A stretch of DNA of 64,000 nt from Variovorax sp. WS11 (GCF_010499245.1 NZ_JAAGOW010000001.1:1-64000), one strand, 5' to 3'; shown: positions 9,007-18,056, numbered from the stretch's first letter. The notes: generated by a model from the sequence alone, not told the origin. Program-made: numbers and translations.

Positions 9007-10976
9007 TCACCCTCAAGAACGTCATCCTGCGCCGCAGCGCCAAAGTCCTGCTGAACGGCGCCAGCGTCACCATCAATCCCGGCGAAAAGGTCGGGCTGGT
9101 GGGGCGCAACGGCGCCGGCAAGTCCACCTTGTTCGCTCTCTTCAATGGCACCCTGCACGAAGACGGCGGAGATTTCTCGGTGCCGTCGTCCTGGCGCCTG
9201 GCCCAGGTCGCCCAGAACATGCCCGAGACCGCGGAGTCGGCCACCGACTTCGTGGTCGGCGGCGACACGCGGCTGGTGGAGCTTCGCGAGGCGCTCGCGC
9301 TTGCCGAGGCCGGCCACGCCGCCGATCCCGACGATGCCGAAATCGGCATGGCCCTGGCCCACGCCTACACCGACCTGCACGACGCCGGCGAGCACGACGC
9401 CGTGCCGCGCGCGCAGGCGCTGATCCTCGGCCTGGGCTTCAAGGTCCACGAGCTGGACCAGCCGGTCAACAGCTTCTCCGGCGGCTGGCGCATGCGCCTG
9501 CAGCTGGCGCGCGCCCTGATGTGCCCGAGCGATCTGCTGCTGCTCGACGAACCGACCAACCACCTGGACCTGGACGCCCTGGTCTGGCTCGAGTCCTGGC
9601 TGCAGAAGTACGCGGGCACCATGATCGTCATCAGCCACGACCGCGAGTTCCTCGACGCCGTGACCGACGTCACCCTGCACATCGTACACGAGCAGCTCAC
9701 CCGCTACGGCGGCAACTACAGCGCCTTCGAGACGCTGCGCGCCCAGCAGCTCGAACTGCAGCAGTCGGCCTTCGCCAAGCAGCAGGACAAGATCGCCCAC
9801 CTGCAGAAGTTCATCGACCGCTTCAAGGCGAAGGCGAGCAAGGCCAAGCAGGCCCAGAGCCGCGTCAAGGCACTGGAGCGCATGGAGAAGGTGGCGCCGC
9901 TGCTGGCCGAGGCCGACTTCAGCTTCGAGTTCAAGGAGCCGGGCAACATCCCGAACCCGATGCTCACGATCAGCACGGCGAGCTTCGGCTATCTGCAGGA
10001 CGGCGAGCCGCCCAAGACCATCCTGACGGGCGTCAACCGTTCGGTGCTGGCCGGCCAGCGCATCGGCATCCTGGGCGCCAACGGCCAGGGCAAGTCCACG
10101 CTGGTGAAGACCATCGCCCGCGAGATGGGCGCGCTCGCCGGCACCGTGACCGAGGGCAAGGGCCTCAACATCGGCTACTTCGCGCAGCAGGAGCTCGACG
10201 TGCTGCGCCCGCAGGACACGCCGCTGGAGCACATGGTCCGCATGGCACGAGAGCTCGGCCCCAATGCCCGCGAGCGCACCGGCGAGCAGGACCTGCGCGG
10301 CTTCCTCGGCAGCTTCAACTTCAGCGGCGACATGGTGAAGCAACCCGTCGGCACCATGAGCGGCGGCGAGAAGGCGCGCCTCGTGCTGGCCATGATGGTC
10401 TGGCAGCGCCCCAACCTGCTGCTGCTGGACGAGCCGACCAACCACCTGGACCTGGCCACGCGGGAGGCTCTGGCCGTGGCGCTCAACGAGTTCGAGGGCA
10501 CGCTGATGCTGGTGAGCCACGACCGGGCCCTTCTGCGCTCGGTCTGCGACGAGTTCTGGCTGGTCGGCCGCGGCCGCGTCGCCGACTTCGACGGCGACCT
10601 CGACGACTACCAGCGCTATCTGCTGGACGAGGCGAAGCGCCTGCGGGAAGAGGCCAGGCTGGCCACGCGCGAGGCGGCCGAGACCGCGGCGGCCATCCCG
10701 GCCGCCGCCCCCTCGCCGCAGGCAGTGGCGCAGGAGCGCCAGCAGCGCAGCAACCAGGCCAAGCCGCTGAAGCGCGAGCTGGCGCAGATCGACGAGCAGC
10801 TGGCCGCCGCCGGCGCAGAAAAGACCTCGCTCGAGGCGCGGCTATCGACCCCGCTGCCGGCCCCCGAGATCGCCGAGACGGGCCGGCGCCTCAAGGCCTT
10901 GAACGATGAAATCGGGCGGCTCGAGGAGCGCTGGCTGGCGCTGTCGGACGAGATCGAAACACTGGCCGCCACCTGA
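9003..10976 (+). CDS. ABC-F family ATPase, YheS-like
   Basis: 657 residues with two ABC ATPase domains and no membrane segments. Walker A motifs are GRNGAGKST (near residue 36) and GANGQGKST, and signatures are SGGWRMRLQLA and SGGEKARLVLA. The inter-domain linker carries FKAKASKAKQAQSRVKALERME, as in YheS, and a C-terminal coiled-coil extension is rich in Glu/Arg/Ala. ABC-F proteins act on the ribosome E site rather than in transport. YheS is the closest recognised type by N-terminus and linker; Uup or EttA are less likely. Confidence 0.88.
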   Translation: MITLKNVILRRSAKVLLNGASVTINPGEKVGLVGRNGAGKSTLFALFNGTLHEDGGDFSVPSSWRLAQVAQNMPETAESATDFVVGGDTRLVELREALALAEAGHAADPDDAEIGMALAHAYTDLHDAGEHDAVPRAQALILGLGFKVHELDQPVNSFSGGWRMRLQLARALMCPSDLLLLDEPTNHLDLDALVWLESWLQKYAGTMIVISHDREFLDAVTDVTLHIVHEQLTRYGGNYSAFETLRAQQLELQQSAFAKQQDKIAHLQKFIDRFKAKASKAKQAQSRVKALERMEKVAPLLAEADFSFEFKEPGNIPNPMLTISTASFGYLQDGEPPKTILTGVNRSVLAGQRIGILGANGQGKSTLVKTIAREMGALAGTVTEGKGLNIGYFAQQELDVLRPQDTPLEHMVRMARELGPNARERTGEQDLRGFLGSFNFSGDMVKQPVGTMSGGEKARLVLAMMVWQRPNLLLLDEPTNHLDLATREALAVALNEFEGTLMLVSHDRALLRSVCDEFWLVGRGRVADFDGDLDDYQRYLLDEAKRLREEARLATREAAETAAAIPAAAPSPQAVAQERQQRSNQAKPLKRELAQIDEQLAAAGAEKTSLEARLSTPLPAPEIAETGRRLKALNDEIGRLEERWLALSDEIETLAAT

Positions 10977-11002
10977 TCGGACGTGGTAGCCTGCGCCGAA
11001 CC

Positions 11003-11575
11003 ATGCATTCGGCCCTCGAACTTGCCCGCGGCGATCCGCAGCTGATCGCGGCCATCCAGCGCAGCCGGCGCATGCTCGGCCGCAAGGCGCTGATTGCGGC
11101 CGCCGCCAGCGCGATGCCCATTCCGGGGCTCGACTGGGCCGCCGACGCCGCCCTGCTGTCACGGCTGATCCCGCGCATCAGCGCCGAATTCGGGCTCTCC
11201 GTGACTCAGATCGAAGGGCTGGCGCCCCACCAGCGCGAACGCATCCAGCACGCGGCCACCGCGGCCGGCGCCCTGCTGGTGGGCAAGCTGGTGACGCGCG
11301 AGCTGCTGATCACGCTGGCCCGCCATGCCGGCATCCGCATGACGGCGAAGCAGGCCACCAAGTACGTGCCCATTGCGGGCCAAGTCGTCTCCGCGGCGAT
11401 CGGCTACGCCGCCCTGCGGGCGCTGGGCGAGCTCCATATCCGCGATTGCGTCAAGGTGGCGCAATCGGTACGCCACTTGCTCCCGTCGCCCGAGGCCGAA
11501 GAAAAAGCGCACCAAATTGGCGCGCCAGGTGCCTCCCGCCGCCGCTTCGGGTGGGCACGCCTGCGGCCCAATTGA
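11003..11575 (+). CDS. DUF697/YcjF-like small membrane-associated protein
   Basis: 190-residue protein not recognised by name. It has two Ala/Gly-rich hydrophobic stretches, around AAAASAMPIPGLDWAADAAL and KYVPIAGQVVSAAIGYAALRALG. This IPGLD...IAGQ...GY arrangement resembles DUF697 domains found in YcjF and near GTPases. The tail is basic. It begins 26 bases after the ABC-F gene. Function cannot be stated from sequence. Confidence 0.55.
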   Translation: MHSALELARGDPQLIAAIQRSRRMLGRKALIAAAASAMPIPGLDWAADAALLSRLIPRISAEFGLSVTQIEGLAPHQRERIQHAATAAGALLVGKLVTRELLITLARHAGIRMTAKQATKYVPIAGQVVSAAIGYAALRALGELHIRDCVKVAQSVRHLLPSPEAEEKAHQIGAPGASRRRFGWARLRPN

Positions 11576-11735
11576 GCCGACGCGGCCGTCAAGCGTCGGT
11601 TTGCCCCCACGCGCTGATGGCATACCATCTTACGAAATCTGGTCTGGCCGACTGTCAAGCTCATAATGCCTGGCAAGAGACCGAGAAAAATGGCGGCCTA
11701 GTGTCAAGTCAGGGATCGAGGTGAGGAGTTAACAG

Positions 11736-11960
11736 ATGAATGAGACAGATCTCGCAGCATCGTTGGAACGGCTCATGGCTCGGGTCGACTACTACCTGCA
11801 TTGCGAGTTGGACGAAGAGTACGACCACGACCGGCCCGACACCGCGCGCCGTCAGCTGGAAGCGGCCCTTCGACAGGAACTGCTTCGCGCGAGCGCCGTC
11901 GGCCTCGTCTCCGCGATCGCAGGTGGCCAGCCGGTGACGGGCGGCAACGACCCCGACTGA
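11736..11960 (+). CDS. Small hypothetical protein
   Basis: 74 residues, acidic, helix-rich (MNETDLAASLERLMARVDYY). A clear Shine-Dalgarno (GAGGTGAGGAG) lies upstream of the ATG, which supports expression. No recognised domain. The 160 bases before it show nothing convincing. Confidence 0.55.
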   Translation: MNETDLAASLERLMARVDYYLHCELDEEYDHDRPDTARRQLEAALRQELLRASAVGLVSAIAGGQPVTGGNDPD

Positions 11961-12049
11961 GCGTTTTCTCACTGATTTCGCCCAGACCCGGCCGCGTTCC
12001 AGGGCCGCCGGGAATTTCGCATTCCGGATCCGTACCCCCGTCGAGCAGC

Positions 12050-12292
12050 TCAGCGGCGCAACAATCGGGCGGCCTGTCGCAGCGGCGCCCAGGCGCGTCG
12101 CGCCGCCAGGACCCGGTCACGCGCAGCCGCTGCGGCGCGGCGCTGACGCACCACCGACTCGAGGGCTTTGGCAACCGCCGAGCTCGTGGCATCTCCCTCC
12201 TGTGCGCGCTGCCGCCACGACCGCGCGAGTTCGTCCAGGTCGTCGATGCTCAGACGCGCGAAATGGAGGTCTTCCTCCCATTCCTGCGTCAT
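12050..12292 (-). CDS. Small hypothetical helical protein
   Basis: 80 residues starting MTQEWEEDLHFARLSIDDLD, with an acidic N-terminal half and an Arg/Ala-rich C-terminal half that looks like a basic helix. Its ATG shares one base with the stop of the gene upstream (12292..12495), so the two are likely translated together. No family recognised. Confidence 0.5.
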   Translation of the reverse strand: MTQEWEEDLHFARLSIDDLDELARSWRQRAQEGDATSSAVAKALESVVRQRRAAAAARDRVLAARRAWAPLRQAARLLRR

Positions 12293-12495
12293 CACAAGGT
12301 GCTGATCAGGCGGACCAGGATCGGAATGGAGACGAAAAGAAAGCCGAGCATCACATTGCGGCGCCAGGCCACAGCGTTCTCGGTGCGTTGGGCGGAGCGG
12401 TAGGAAGCCAGGAAGGCGCGCTGCTCGGCAGGATTCGCCTCGTCCTTCCACCACTCATGGGTTGTTGCTTGGGTGTCGGTCTTCATGTAGACCAT
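12292..12495 (-). CDS. Small single-pass membrane protein
   Basis: 67 residues: a hydrophilic N-terminal half followed by a C-terminal transmembrane segment (VMLGFLFVSIPILVRLISTL), so a tail-anchored inner-membrane protein is likely. The start could instead be the ATG at 12486. It is stop-start coupled to the small helical protein downstream. Function unknown. Confidence 0.5.
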   Translation of the reverse strand: MVYMKTDTQATTHEWWKDEANPAEQRAFLASYRSAQRTENAVAWRRNVMLGFLFVSIPILVRLISTL

Positions 12496-12628
12496 TGTGC
12501 TTACTTCAGGCAGCGCGACCTAGGTAGAAATGCACGCTTTGGTTTACAGATTCGACCTACATCAGGGTGAGGAGGGCTGTGATATCCAGTTGCACTTACG
12601 CAGGAGCAATCGCGCTAGAGTTTTTTCC

Positions 12629-13159
12629 GTGGACGCCTGGCAACCCAACTTCAACTGGATCACCGAGCTGCTGGCCGTTGGCGGCAGCTACCCCTCCGAA
12701 TGCGCGGAGCTGCTCGCGCGCGAGCATCGCATCCAGGCCGTGATCGACCTGCGCGGCGAGGCCATGCCCGACGTGCAGCTGTTCCGGCGGCACGGCATTA
12801 CCCTCCTGCACCTGCCCACCTCGGACATGCATCCGGTGGAGACGCCGGACCTGGAGCACGGCATCCGCTTCGCCAACGAGTTCCTGGATCAGGGACAGCG
12901 CGTGCTGATCCATTGCGAGTACGGCATCGGCCGCTCCGCGACGCTGGCGCTGTGCGTGCTCGTGCATCGCGGCCACGCCCCGCTCGACGCGCTCGCCCTG
13001 ATGAAGAAGCAGCGCCCTGTCGTCGCACCTTCGCCGCCCCAGTTTGCCTGCTGGTCGGCCTGGTTGGACAGCTACCGCTTCTCGAGCGATGTGGAGTGGG
13101 AGCTCCCGAGCTTCGAGGACTTCAAGGCGCTGGCCTACGTCCGGCCCAAGAAGCGTTGA
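12629..13159 (+). CDS. Dual-specificity/tyrosine protein phosphatase family protein
   Basis: 176 residues from the GTG at 12629. The P-loop HCEYGIGRS gives the HCX5R catalytic motif with Cys96 and Arg102, and the general-acid Asp is probably in LPTSDMHPVE. The fold is that of small dual-specificity phosphatases (LLAVGGSYPSECAELLAREH at the N-terminus). The GTG start is chosen because conserved sequence begins just after it and AGAG lies about nine bases upstream; an ATG at 12530 would add an unconserved leader. The substrate is unknown. Confidence 0.75.
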   Translation: MDAWQPNFNWITELLAVGGSYPSECAELLAREHRIQAVIDLRGEAMPDVQLFRRHGITLLHLPTSDMHPVETPDLEHGIRFANEFLDQGQRVLIHCEYGIGRSATLALCVLVHRGHAPLDALALMKKQRPVVAPSPPQFACWSAWLDSYRFSSDVEWELPSFEDFKALAYVRPKKR

Positions 13160-13238
13160 GCTCCGCGTCGGGCTGGATCGGCATCCGAAGCCCCCTCGCC
13201 TCACCCTCATTTTTCGGCTGTTCGCCTACAGACGAGGC

Positions 13239-13268
13239 TTGACGCATCCTCGATCCTGGAATTAAAAC
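13239..13268 (+). promoter_or_regulatory. Possible sigma-70 promoter for the 13295 gene
   Basis: TTGACG (13239-13244) and TAAAAC (13263-13268) are separated by 18 bases and lie about 27 bases upstream of the ATG at 13295. The AT content here is unusual for the window. Confidence 0.4.
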
Positions 13269-13294
13269 TTAAGCACTCAATTCAAGGCGAGGTC

Positions 13295-13546
13295 ATGGAA
13301 GCACCCGACCATGCAGAGTTGGAAAGGCTGCGCTCGAAGATGGCGAGCAGCAGGGCCGCCACCGTGGCCTGGCGCGAATTGCTGATCGAATCCCTGGGGG
13401 ATCGCCTGTGCGGGAGCGGCGAGGGCCCCACGCCCGACCAGCTCCAGACCCTGGCGTCTCTGGAGCGAGCGGAGCAACAAGCCTTGGAGCGCTACCTGCT
13501 GTGCCTCGTTTCAGCCTCGATGAAGCGAGACCGGCAGCCGCGTTGA
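13295..13546 (+). CDS. Small hypothetical protein
   Basis: 83 residues, probably all helical and charged (HAELERLRSKMASSRAATVA). A Shine-Dalgarno-like AAGGCGAGG precedes the ATG, and a plausible promoter lies just upstream. No recognised domain and no operon partner: the next gene is convergent. Confidence 0.5.
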   Translation: MEAPDHAELERLRSKMASSRAATVAWRELLIESLGDRLCGSGEGPTPDQLQTLASLERAEQQALERYLLCLVSASMKRDRQPR

Positions 13547-13598
13547 CCATCCTCGTCCCCTACACCGAAGAGCAAATCCGGAAGACTCGCTGGCTGGC

Positions 13599-14270
13599 CT
13601 ACCGCTGAGCCGTGACGCACTCCGGCGTTGCGCGATCGAGCGCCTTCACCAGCTGCTCGGCGAGGCGCCTGCTATAGGCTTGGGCGGGGTGCAGTCCGTC
13701 CTGCAGATCGGCAGGCGTCATGCCGACGGCACCCCAGTCCGCGAAGATCGCGCCCTCCTCGGTCGCGATGCGCCGCGCCATGGCGTCGTAGGCGTCGCGG
13801 GCGCCGACCTGCGAACGCGACAGCCCCGTGACGATGGGCGTCTTGCCCAAGGTCTTGATGCGCCGGATCATCTTGCGCAGCGGCTCCGCGTAGTCGAAGC
13901 GCTGGCTGGCGTCGTTCATGCCGTGCTCGATCACCACAAGGCGGGTCATGATGCGATCGCGCAGGAACTCGCTGGAGCGGTAGACGACGAAGTCGCCCGG
14001 CACCGTCTTGTCGACCACGAAGTAGGCGGGGCGCAGGCGCTCGATCACCTCCGCCGGGTGCTCCTCCAGTCGCACTTTGCCAGCCGAATCCGCGACCCCA
14101 TGCAAGATGCTGTCTCCGTAGAGGGTGACGCTGCAATCGTGGCGCGGCTTCTGAGCTGCCGAGGGCTGCGGCAGGTCGACGATAGGGGCGAGTGGTCTGG
14201 AAGCGCTGCAGCCGGCCAGGAGGACCGCAGCGGCCAGCGCGAAAGCGCGCTCGAGGTATGTAAGGTTCAT
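13599..14270 (-). CDS. SGNH/GDSL-type hydrolase lipoprotein
   Basis: 223 residues. The N-terminus has a signal peptide ending in a lipobox (LLAGC), predicting an outer- or inner-membrane lipoprotein facing the periplasm. SGNH blocks are visible: GDSI (nucleophile Ser), the Asn/Gly region around HGMND, and DGLHP with the catalytic Asp-His pair. Such enzymes are esterases or acyl hydrolases; the substrate is not evident. The ATG at 14270 is chosen because it gives a compact signal peptide. Confidence 0.75.
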   Translation of the reverse strand: MNLTYLERAFALAAAVLLAGCSASRPLAPIVDLPQPSAAQKPRHDCSVTLYGDSILHGVADSAGKVRLEEHPAEVIERLRPAYFVVDKTVPGDFVVYRSSEFLRDRIMTRLVVIEHGMNDASQRFDYAEPLRKMIRRIKTLGKTPIVTGLSRSQVGARDAYDAMARRIATEEGAIFADWGAVGMTPADLQDGLHPAQAYSRRLAEQLVKALDRATPECVTAQR

Positions 14271-14349
14271 CCAGGCGGCACCATACATTCAGATGCCGGG
14301 GATCGCAATGCAGTGCCGCTGGAGATGCGGGCCTGCAAGAAGTGCGCGA

Positions 14350-14425
14350 TGGTAGGACGTACAAGATTCGAACTTGTGACCAACGGATTAAAAGTCCGCT
14401 GCTCTACCAACTGAGCTAACGTCCC
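14350..14425 (-). tRNA. tRNA-Lys (anticodon TTT)
   Basis: 76-nt cloverleaf on the minus strand. It has a 7-bp acceptor stem with one G-U pair, a D-arm with AGCTCAGTTGGTAGAGC, anticodon loop CTTTTAA, a T-loop GTTCGAATC and an encoded CCA end. The anticodon TTT reads lysine codons. Confidence 0.97.
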
Positions 14426-14472
14426 ACGCTTCTTCTTTTGCTCTGCCGGCGTCGAATCCGGCAAAGCCCGAA

Positions 14473-14478
14473 ATTATA
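14473..14478 (-). promoter_or_regulatory. Likely -10 element for tRNA-Lys
   Basis: A perfect TATAAT on the minus strand lies about 47 bases upstream of the tRNA 5' end and overlaps the tcdA stop codon. A -35 match is weak. The tRNA could therefore be transcribed on its own as well as by read-through from tcdA. Confidence 0.5.
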
Positions 14479-15286
14479 GCGTCCCGCCGCGCGCGATCCG
14501 ATCGAGCACCCAGCCCGCCGCGCATTGCCCGAAGGTGGCCGTCACGCTGACCACGGAGCCGTAGCCATGGCAATTGAGCGAGCCGTCGCCCGCCTCGATG
14601 GCGCAAGAGGCATCGGGCGGCGCGACGCTTTCGCGGCTGAAGACGCAGGTCACGCCGATCTTGCGGCCTTCGCGCGGCGCGCCGTGTTCCTTGCGCAGCC
14701 GCTGGCGCAGCTGCGCCAGCAGGGGGTCGTGCGTGACCGCGGCGAGGTCGTCGATGTCGACCTTGTGCGCGAGCCGCTTGCCGCCCGCCGCGCCCACGGT
14801 AATGAAGCCGGCGCCGGTCTCGCGCGCCCATGCGGCCATGGTCAGCTTGGCCCGTACTTGGTCGCAGGCGTCGATTACGGCTGCAACCGGGCCGTTCGCA
14901 GCCTCGGCGCTCGCGAGCTGCGCCAACCAGTTGCCGGGCTCGACGAAGTCATCGATGGCCAGCACCTGGCAGCCCGGATGAATGTGCGCGATGCGCTCGC
15001 GCATCGCCTCGACCTTGGCTTGGCCCACCGTGTTGTCGAGCGCGTGGATCTGGCGGTTGATGTTCGATTCGGCGATGTGGTCGAGGTCGATCAGCGTCAG
15101 CCGCCCCACTCCGCTGCGCGCCAGCGCTTCCACGGCCCAGGAGCCGACGCCGCCGATGCCGACGACGAGCACATGGGCGCCGCGGATGCAGGCCGCGCCC
15201 GGCACGCCATAGAGCCGCTCCAGGCCGCCGAAACGGCGGGCCAGGTCGGTGTCATCCGGCTCGACGACGGGGGCGACAGCGCTCAC
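14474..15286 (-). CDS. tcdA: tRNA threonylcarbamoyladenosine dehydratase
   Basis: 270-residue E1-like (ThiF/HesA) protein with the ATP-binding motif VVGIGGVGSWAVEALARSGVG, then LIDLDHIAESNINRQ, and the DACDQVRAK region. TcdA (CsdL) uses ATP to cyclise t6A37 to ct6A in ANN-decoding tRNAs, with sulfur relay partners CsdA/CsdE in E. coli. The length and the C-terminal GYGSVVSVTATFG segment fit TcdA. It lies directly upstream of tRNA-Lys, one of the tRNAs that carries this modification. Confidence 0.93.
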   Translation of the reverse strand: MSAVAPVVEPDDTDLARRFGGLERLYGVPGAACIRGAHVLVVGIGGVGSWAVEALARSGVGRLTLIDLDHIAESNINRQIHALDNTVGQAKVEAMRERIAHIHPGCQVLAIDDFVEPGNWLAQLASAEAANGPVAAVIDACDQVRAKLTMAAWARETGAGFITVGAAGGKRLAHKVDIDDLAAVTHDPLLAQLRQRLRKEHGAPREGRKIGVTCVFSRESVAPPDASCAIEAGDGSLNCHGYGSVVSVTATFGQCAAGWVLDRIARGGTL

Positions 15287-15303
15287 GTTCGCGAGCCCCT
15301 GCT

Positions 15304-16059
15304 TCAGCGCAGGCGCGAGAGGCGCTCGCGCCCGGCCTGCGCGGCCTCGGACTGCGGATAGGCCTTGGTCAGGTCTTCCAGCGTGCGGCGCGCCGCACGC
15401 GTGTCCTTCAACTCGATCTGGCAGTTCGCGATCGACAGCACGGCCTCGGGGGCCTTCGCATGGTCAGGCGCCAGCGACAGCATCGAACGGAAGTTCGCGA
15501 TGGCCTCGTTGTAGTTGCGCGTGGCGTACTGCGCATTGCCGAGCCAGAACAGCGCCGAGGCGTTGTAGCCGCTCTGCGGATAGCGCTTCACGAATTCGGC
15601 GAAGGCCGTTTGCGCCTGCGCGAACTGGCCGCCGCGGAAGACACCCAGCGCAGCTTCAAAGTCGGCCTTCTCGCGCGGATCGGCCGAGAACTCGCGCCCG
15701 TCGACCGAAACCTTCGAGGGCTCGCTCTTCTTGAGCCGGTCGTCGATCTCGCCCTGGCGCTGCTGCATCTCGGTGACCGTGCGCGTGAGCTGCTCGTTCT
15801 GACCGGTCATGCGCTGCAGGTCGCCTCGCATCTGCTCGATCTGCGTCTGCAGTTCGAGCAGGCTGCGCCGCAGCTGCGCGTTCTCCTCGTTCTGGCGCTG
15901 CTCGGCCTGCTGGCGCATCGCCTCGACCCGCTGGCGCAGATCGAGGATGGCGCGCCGCGCCTCGTCGTCCTCGAACAGCGCAGCCTGCGCGCCGAGCGAG
16001 GCGCAGAGCAGGGCAACGGCAAGCGCCGCGCCACGCAGCGGGGAAGCGATTCGCATCAT
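15304..16059 (-). CDS. cpoB: Cell division coordinator CpoB / Tol-Pal protein YbgF
   Basis: 251 residues: a signal peptide (cleavage near GAQAALF), then a trimerising coiled coil (about residues 25-100, RQRVEAMRQQAEQRQNEENA) and C-terminal TPR repeats (from FEAALGVFRGGQFAQA). Periplasmic CpoB links Tol-Pal with PBP1B during outer-membrane constriction. The start is one of two adjacent ATGs (16059 or 16056) overlapping the pal stop, so it is translationally coupled to pal. Confidence 0.92.
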   Translation of the reverse strand: MMRIASPLRGAALAVALLCASLGAQAALFEDDEARRAILDLRQRVEAMRQQAEQRQNEENAQLRRSLLELQTQIEQMRGDLQRMTGQNEQLTRTVTEMQQRQGEIDDRLKKSEPSKVSVDGREFSADPREKADFEAALGVFRGGQFAQAQTAFAEFVKRYPQSGYNASALFWLGNAQYATRNYNEAIANFRSMLSLAPDHAKAPEAVLSIANCQIELKDTRAARRTLEDLTKAYPQSEAAQAGRERLSRLR

Positions 16060-16571
16060 CGACGGTAGGTGATCTCGGCGCGGCGGTTCTGCGCCCACGC
16101 GTCTTCACCGCTCCCCTGCGCGGCCGGCTTTTCCTTGCCGAAGCTCACGGCTTCGATCTGGTTGTCCGACACGCCGAGCAGGGCCAGCGCACGGCGCACG
16201 GCCTCGGAACGCTTCTGGCCCAGCGCCAGGTTGTACTCGCGGCCGCCGCGCTCGTCAGTGTGGCCTTCGATCGAGATGCGGCGCTGCGTGTTCGCCTTCA
16301 GGAAGCGGGCGTGGCCGTCGATCAGCGACTGGAACTCGGGCTTGATGGTGTAGCTGTCGAAGTCGAAATAGACGATGCGCGCCACGCCCACCGGTCCCTG
16401 CGCGGTCTGCGCGTTCGGGTCGATGGTGACCGGCGCCACGCCGCTGGCTGCACCGCCGGAGCCCGTGCCGCCTGAGCGATCCACCACCGGCGCATCGTTG
16501 AGCTTGGTGCCGGACGAGCACCCGGCGATGAGCGCCACGATGGCCAGCGAATAAATCGTACGTCTTAACAT
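16056..16571 (-). CDS. pal: Peptidoglycan-associated lipoprotein
   Basis: 171 residues with a lipobox (LIAGC), a Gly/Ser-rich linker and a C-terminal OmpA-like domain (YFDFDSYTI ... EGHTDERGGREYNLALGQKR ... NRRAEITYR) that binds diaminopimelate in peptidoglycan. It anchors the outer membrane and partners TolB. It sits between tolB and cpoB in the usual order; tolQRA are not in this window. Confidence 0.97.
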   Translation of the reverse strand: MLRRTIYSLAIVALIAGCSSGTKLNDAPVVDRSGGTGSGGAASGVAPVTIDPNAQTAQGPVGVARIVYFDFDSYTIKPEFQSLIDGHARFLKANTQRRISIEGHTDERGGREYNLALGQKRSEAVRRALALLGVSDNQIEAVSFGKEKPAAQGSGEDAWAQNRRAEITYRR

Positions 16572-16594
16572 TTCGAACTCCTCAGGTTGATCAT

Positions 16595-17911
16595 TCATTG
16601 CTTTTGAAACGGACCCCAGTCCGGTTCGCGGATGTCTCCTGCCTGCCCGGCAAGTCGCGCTTTTATTTTTCCGTCGAGCGTGGTCGTCATCAGCGCCTCG
16701 CGGCCTCCCAGCCGGGTGGCGTAGACGATCAGCTTGCTGTTGGGGGCGAAACTGGGATTCTCGTCGGCGGTGGTGTCGGTGAGCGCGGCCACGTTGCCAG
16801 TCGCCAGTTCCATCACATGGAGTTTGAAGGCACCGCCCACCCGCGAGATGTAGGCCAACCACCGGCCATCGGCGCTGACGGATGGAGAAATGTTGTAGGC
16901 GCCGCTGAAGGTTACGCGCGCGGGGTTGCCGCCGCCCGCGCTCATCTTGTAGATCTGGGGCGCGCCGCCGCGGTCGCTCACGAAGTAGATGGTGCCGCCG
17001 TCGGCAGAGTACACCGGCTCCGTGTCGATGCTGTTGCTCTGCGTGAGCCGGCGCGGCTCGCCGCCGCCCGAGGGGATAGTGAAAAGCTGCGAGCCACCGT
17101 CGCGGCTCAGCGTAACGGCCAGGGTGTTGCCGTCGGGCGCCCAGGCCGGCGCGCTGTTGTTGCCCTTGAAGTTGGCCACCAGCCGGCGCTGCCCGCTGGC
17201 CACCGTGTGCACGTAGACCACCGGCTTGCGGGACTCGAAGGACACGTACGCCAGTTGCCCGCCGTTGGCGGACCAGACCGGCGAGATGATCGGCTCCGGG
17301 CTCGCGAGCGCGGCCTGAGCGTTCTCGCCGTCGGCATCGGCCACCCACAGGGTGTAGCGAGTGCCGCCCTTGGTCACGTAGGCGATGCGGGTCGAGAAGA
17401 TGCCTTTCTCGCCGGTGAGTTTTTCGTAGACGTAGTCGGCGATGCGGTGCGCCGCGAGGCGAAGGTCGCCCTGCGGCACGGTGTAGCTCTGGCCACCCAG
17501 ATCCTGCCCGCGCACCACGTCCCAGAGGCGGAACTTCACATCGAAGCGGCCGTCGGCCAGCCGGGTCACGCTGCCCGCCACCAGCGAATCGGCCGTGCGC
17601 TGGCGCCACAGGCTCAGGTCGGGCCGCGAGCCCTCGTCGAGCGACTGCCCGCTGGCATCGACGCCGCGGAACTGGCCGCTGCGTTCGAGGTCGGCCTGCA
17701 CGATGGCCGAGATCTTCTGCGGCGAGGCGTCCTCGCCCTTGAATGGGACGAGCGCGATCGGCAGCTGCGTCAGACCCACACCCGACACTTCGACCCGGAA
17801 CTGGGCAAAAGCGGGAGCGAGGGGGGAGGCAGCCAGAGCCGCGATCAAGGTGCGGCGAACGGAGAACGATGAAGAAGGGGTTGGGGAGATTTCTTGCAAC
17901 TGCTTTTTCAT
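16595..17911 (-). CDS. tolB: Tol-Pal system translocation protein TolB
   Basis: 438 residues: a signal peptide (to about APAFAQF), an N-terminal alpha/beta domain and a C-terminal six-bladed beta-propeller made of repeats such as SPVWSANGGQLAYVSFES and APAWAPDGNTLAVTLS. Periplasmic TolB couples Pal to the TolQRA motor. The start at 17911 puts the signal peptide at the N-terminus after a short Ser-rich leader. It is followed by pal after 23 bases. Confidence 0.95.
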   Translation of the reverse strand: MKKQLQEISPTPSSSFSVRRTLIAALAASPLAPAFAQFRVEVSGVGLTQLPIALVPFKGEDASPQKISAIVQADLERSGQFRGVDASGQSLDEGSRPDLSLWRQRTADSLVAGSVTRLADGRFDVKFRLWDVVRGQDLGGQSYTVPQGDLRLAAHRIADYVYEKLTGEKGIFSTRIAYVTKGGTRYTLWVADADGENAQAALASPEPIISPVWSANGGQLAYVSFESRKPVVYVHTVASGQRRLVANFKGNNSAPAWAPDGNTLAVTLSRDGGSQLFTIPSGGGEPRRLTQSNSIDTEPVYSADGGTIYFVSDRGGAPQIYKMSAGGGNPARVTFSGAYNISPSVSADGRWLAYISRVGGAFKLHVMELATGNVAALTDTTADENPSFAPNSKLIVYATRLGGREALMTTTLDGKIKARLAGQAGDIREPDWGPFQKQ

Positions 17912-18056
17912 GCGGTTCGGAGAGCTTTCCGGGAATTTAGTTTCCTGCCCGGATGAAACGAGGCCACATGGTACACACTGCGATGCGCCGGCCGTCACAA
18001 AACGTGTATGTGCCGGCGCGGTCCTACAGCAAGGCGCCATCTTAGAATGCGCCGCC

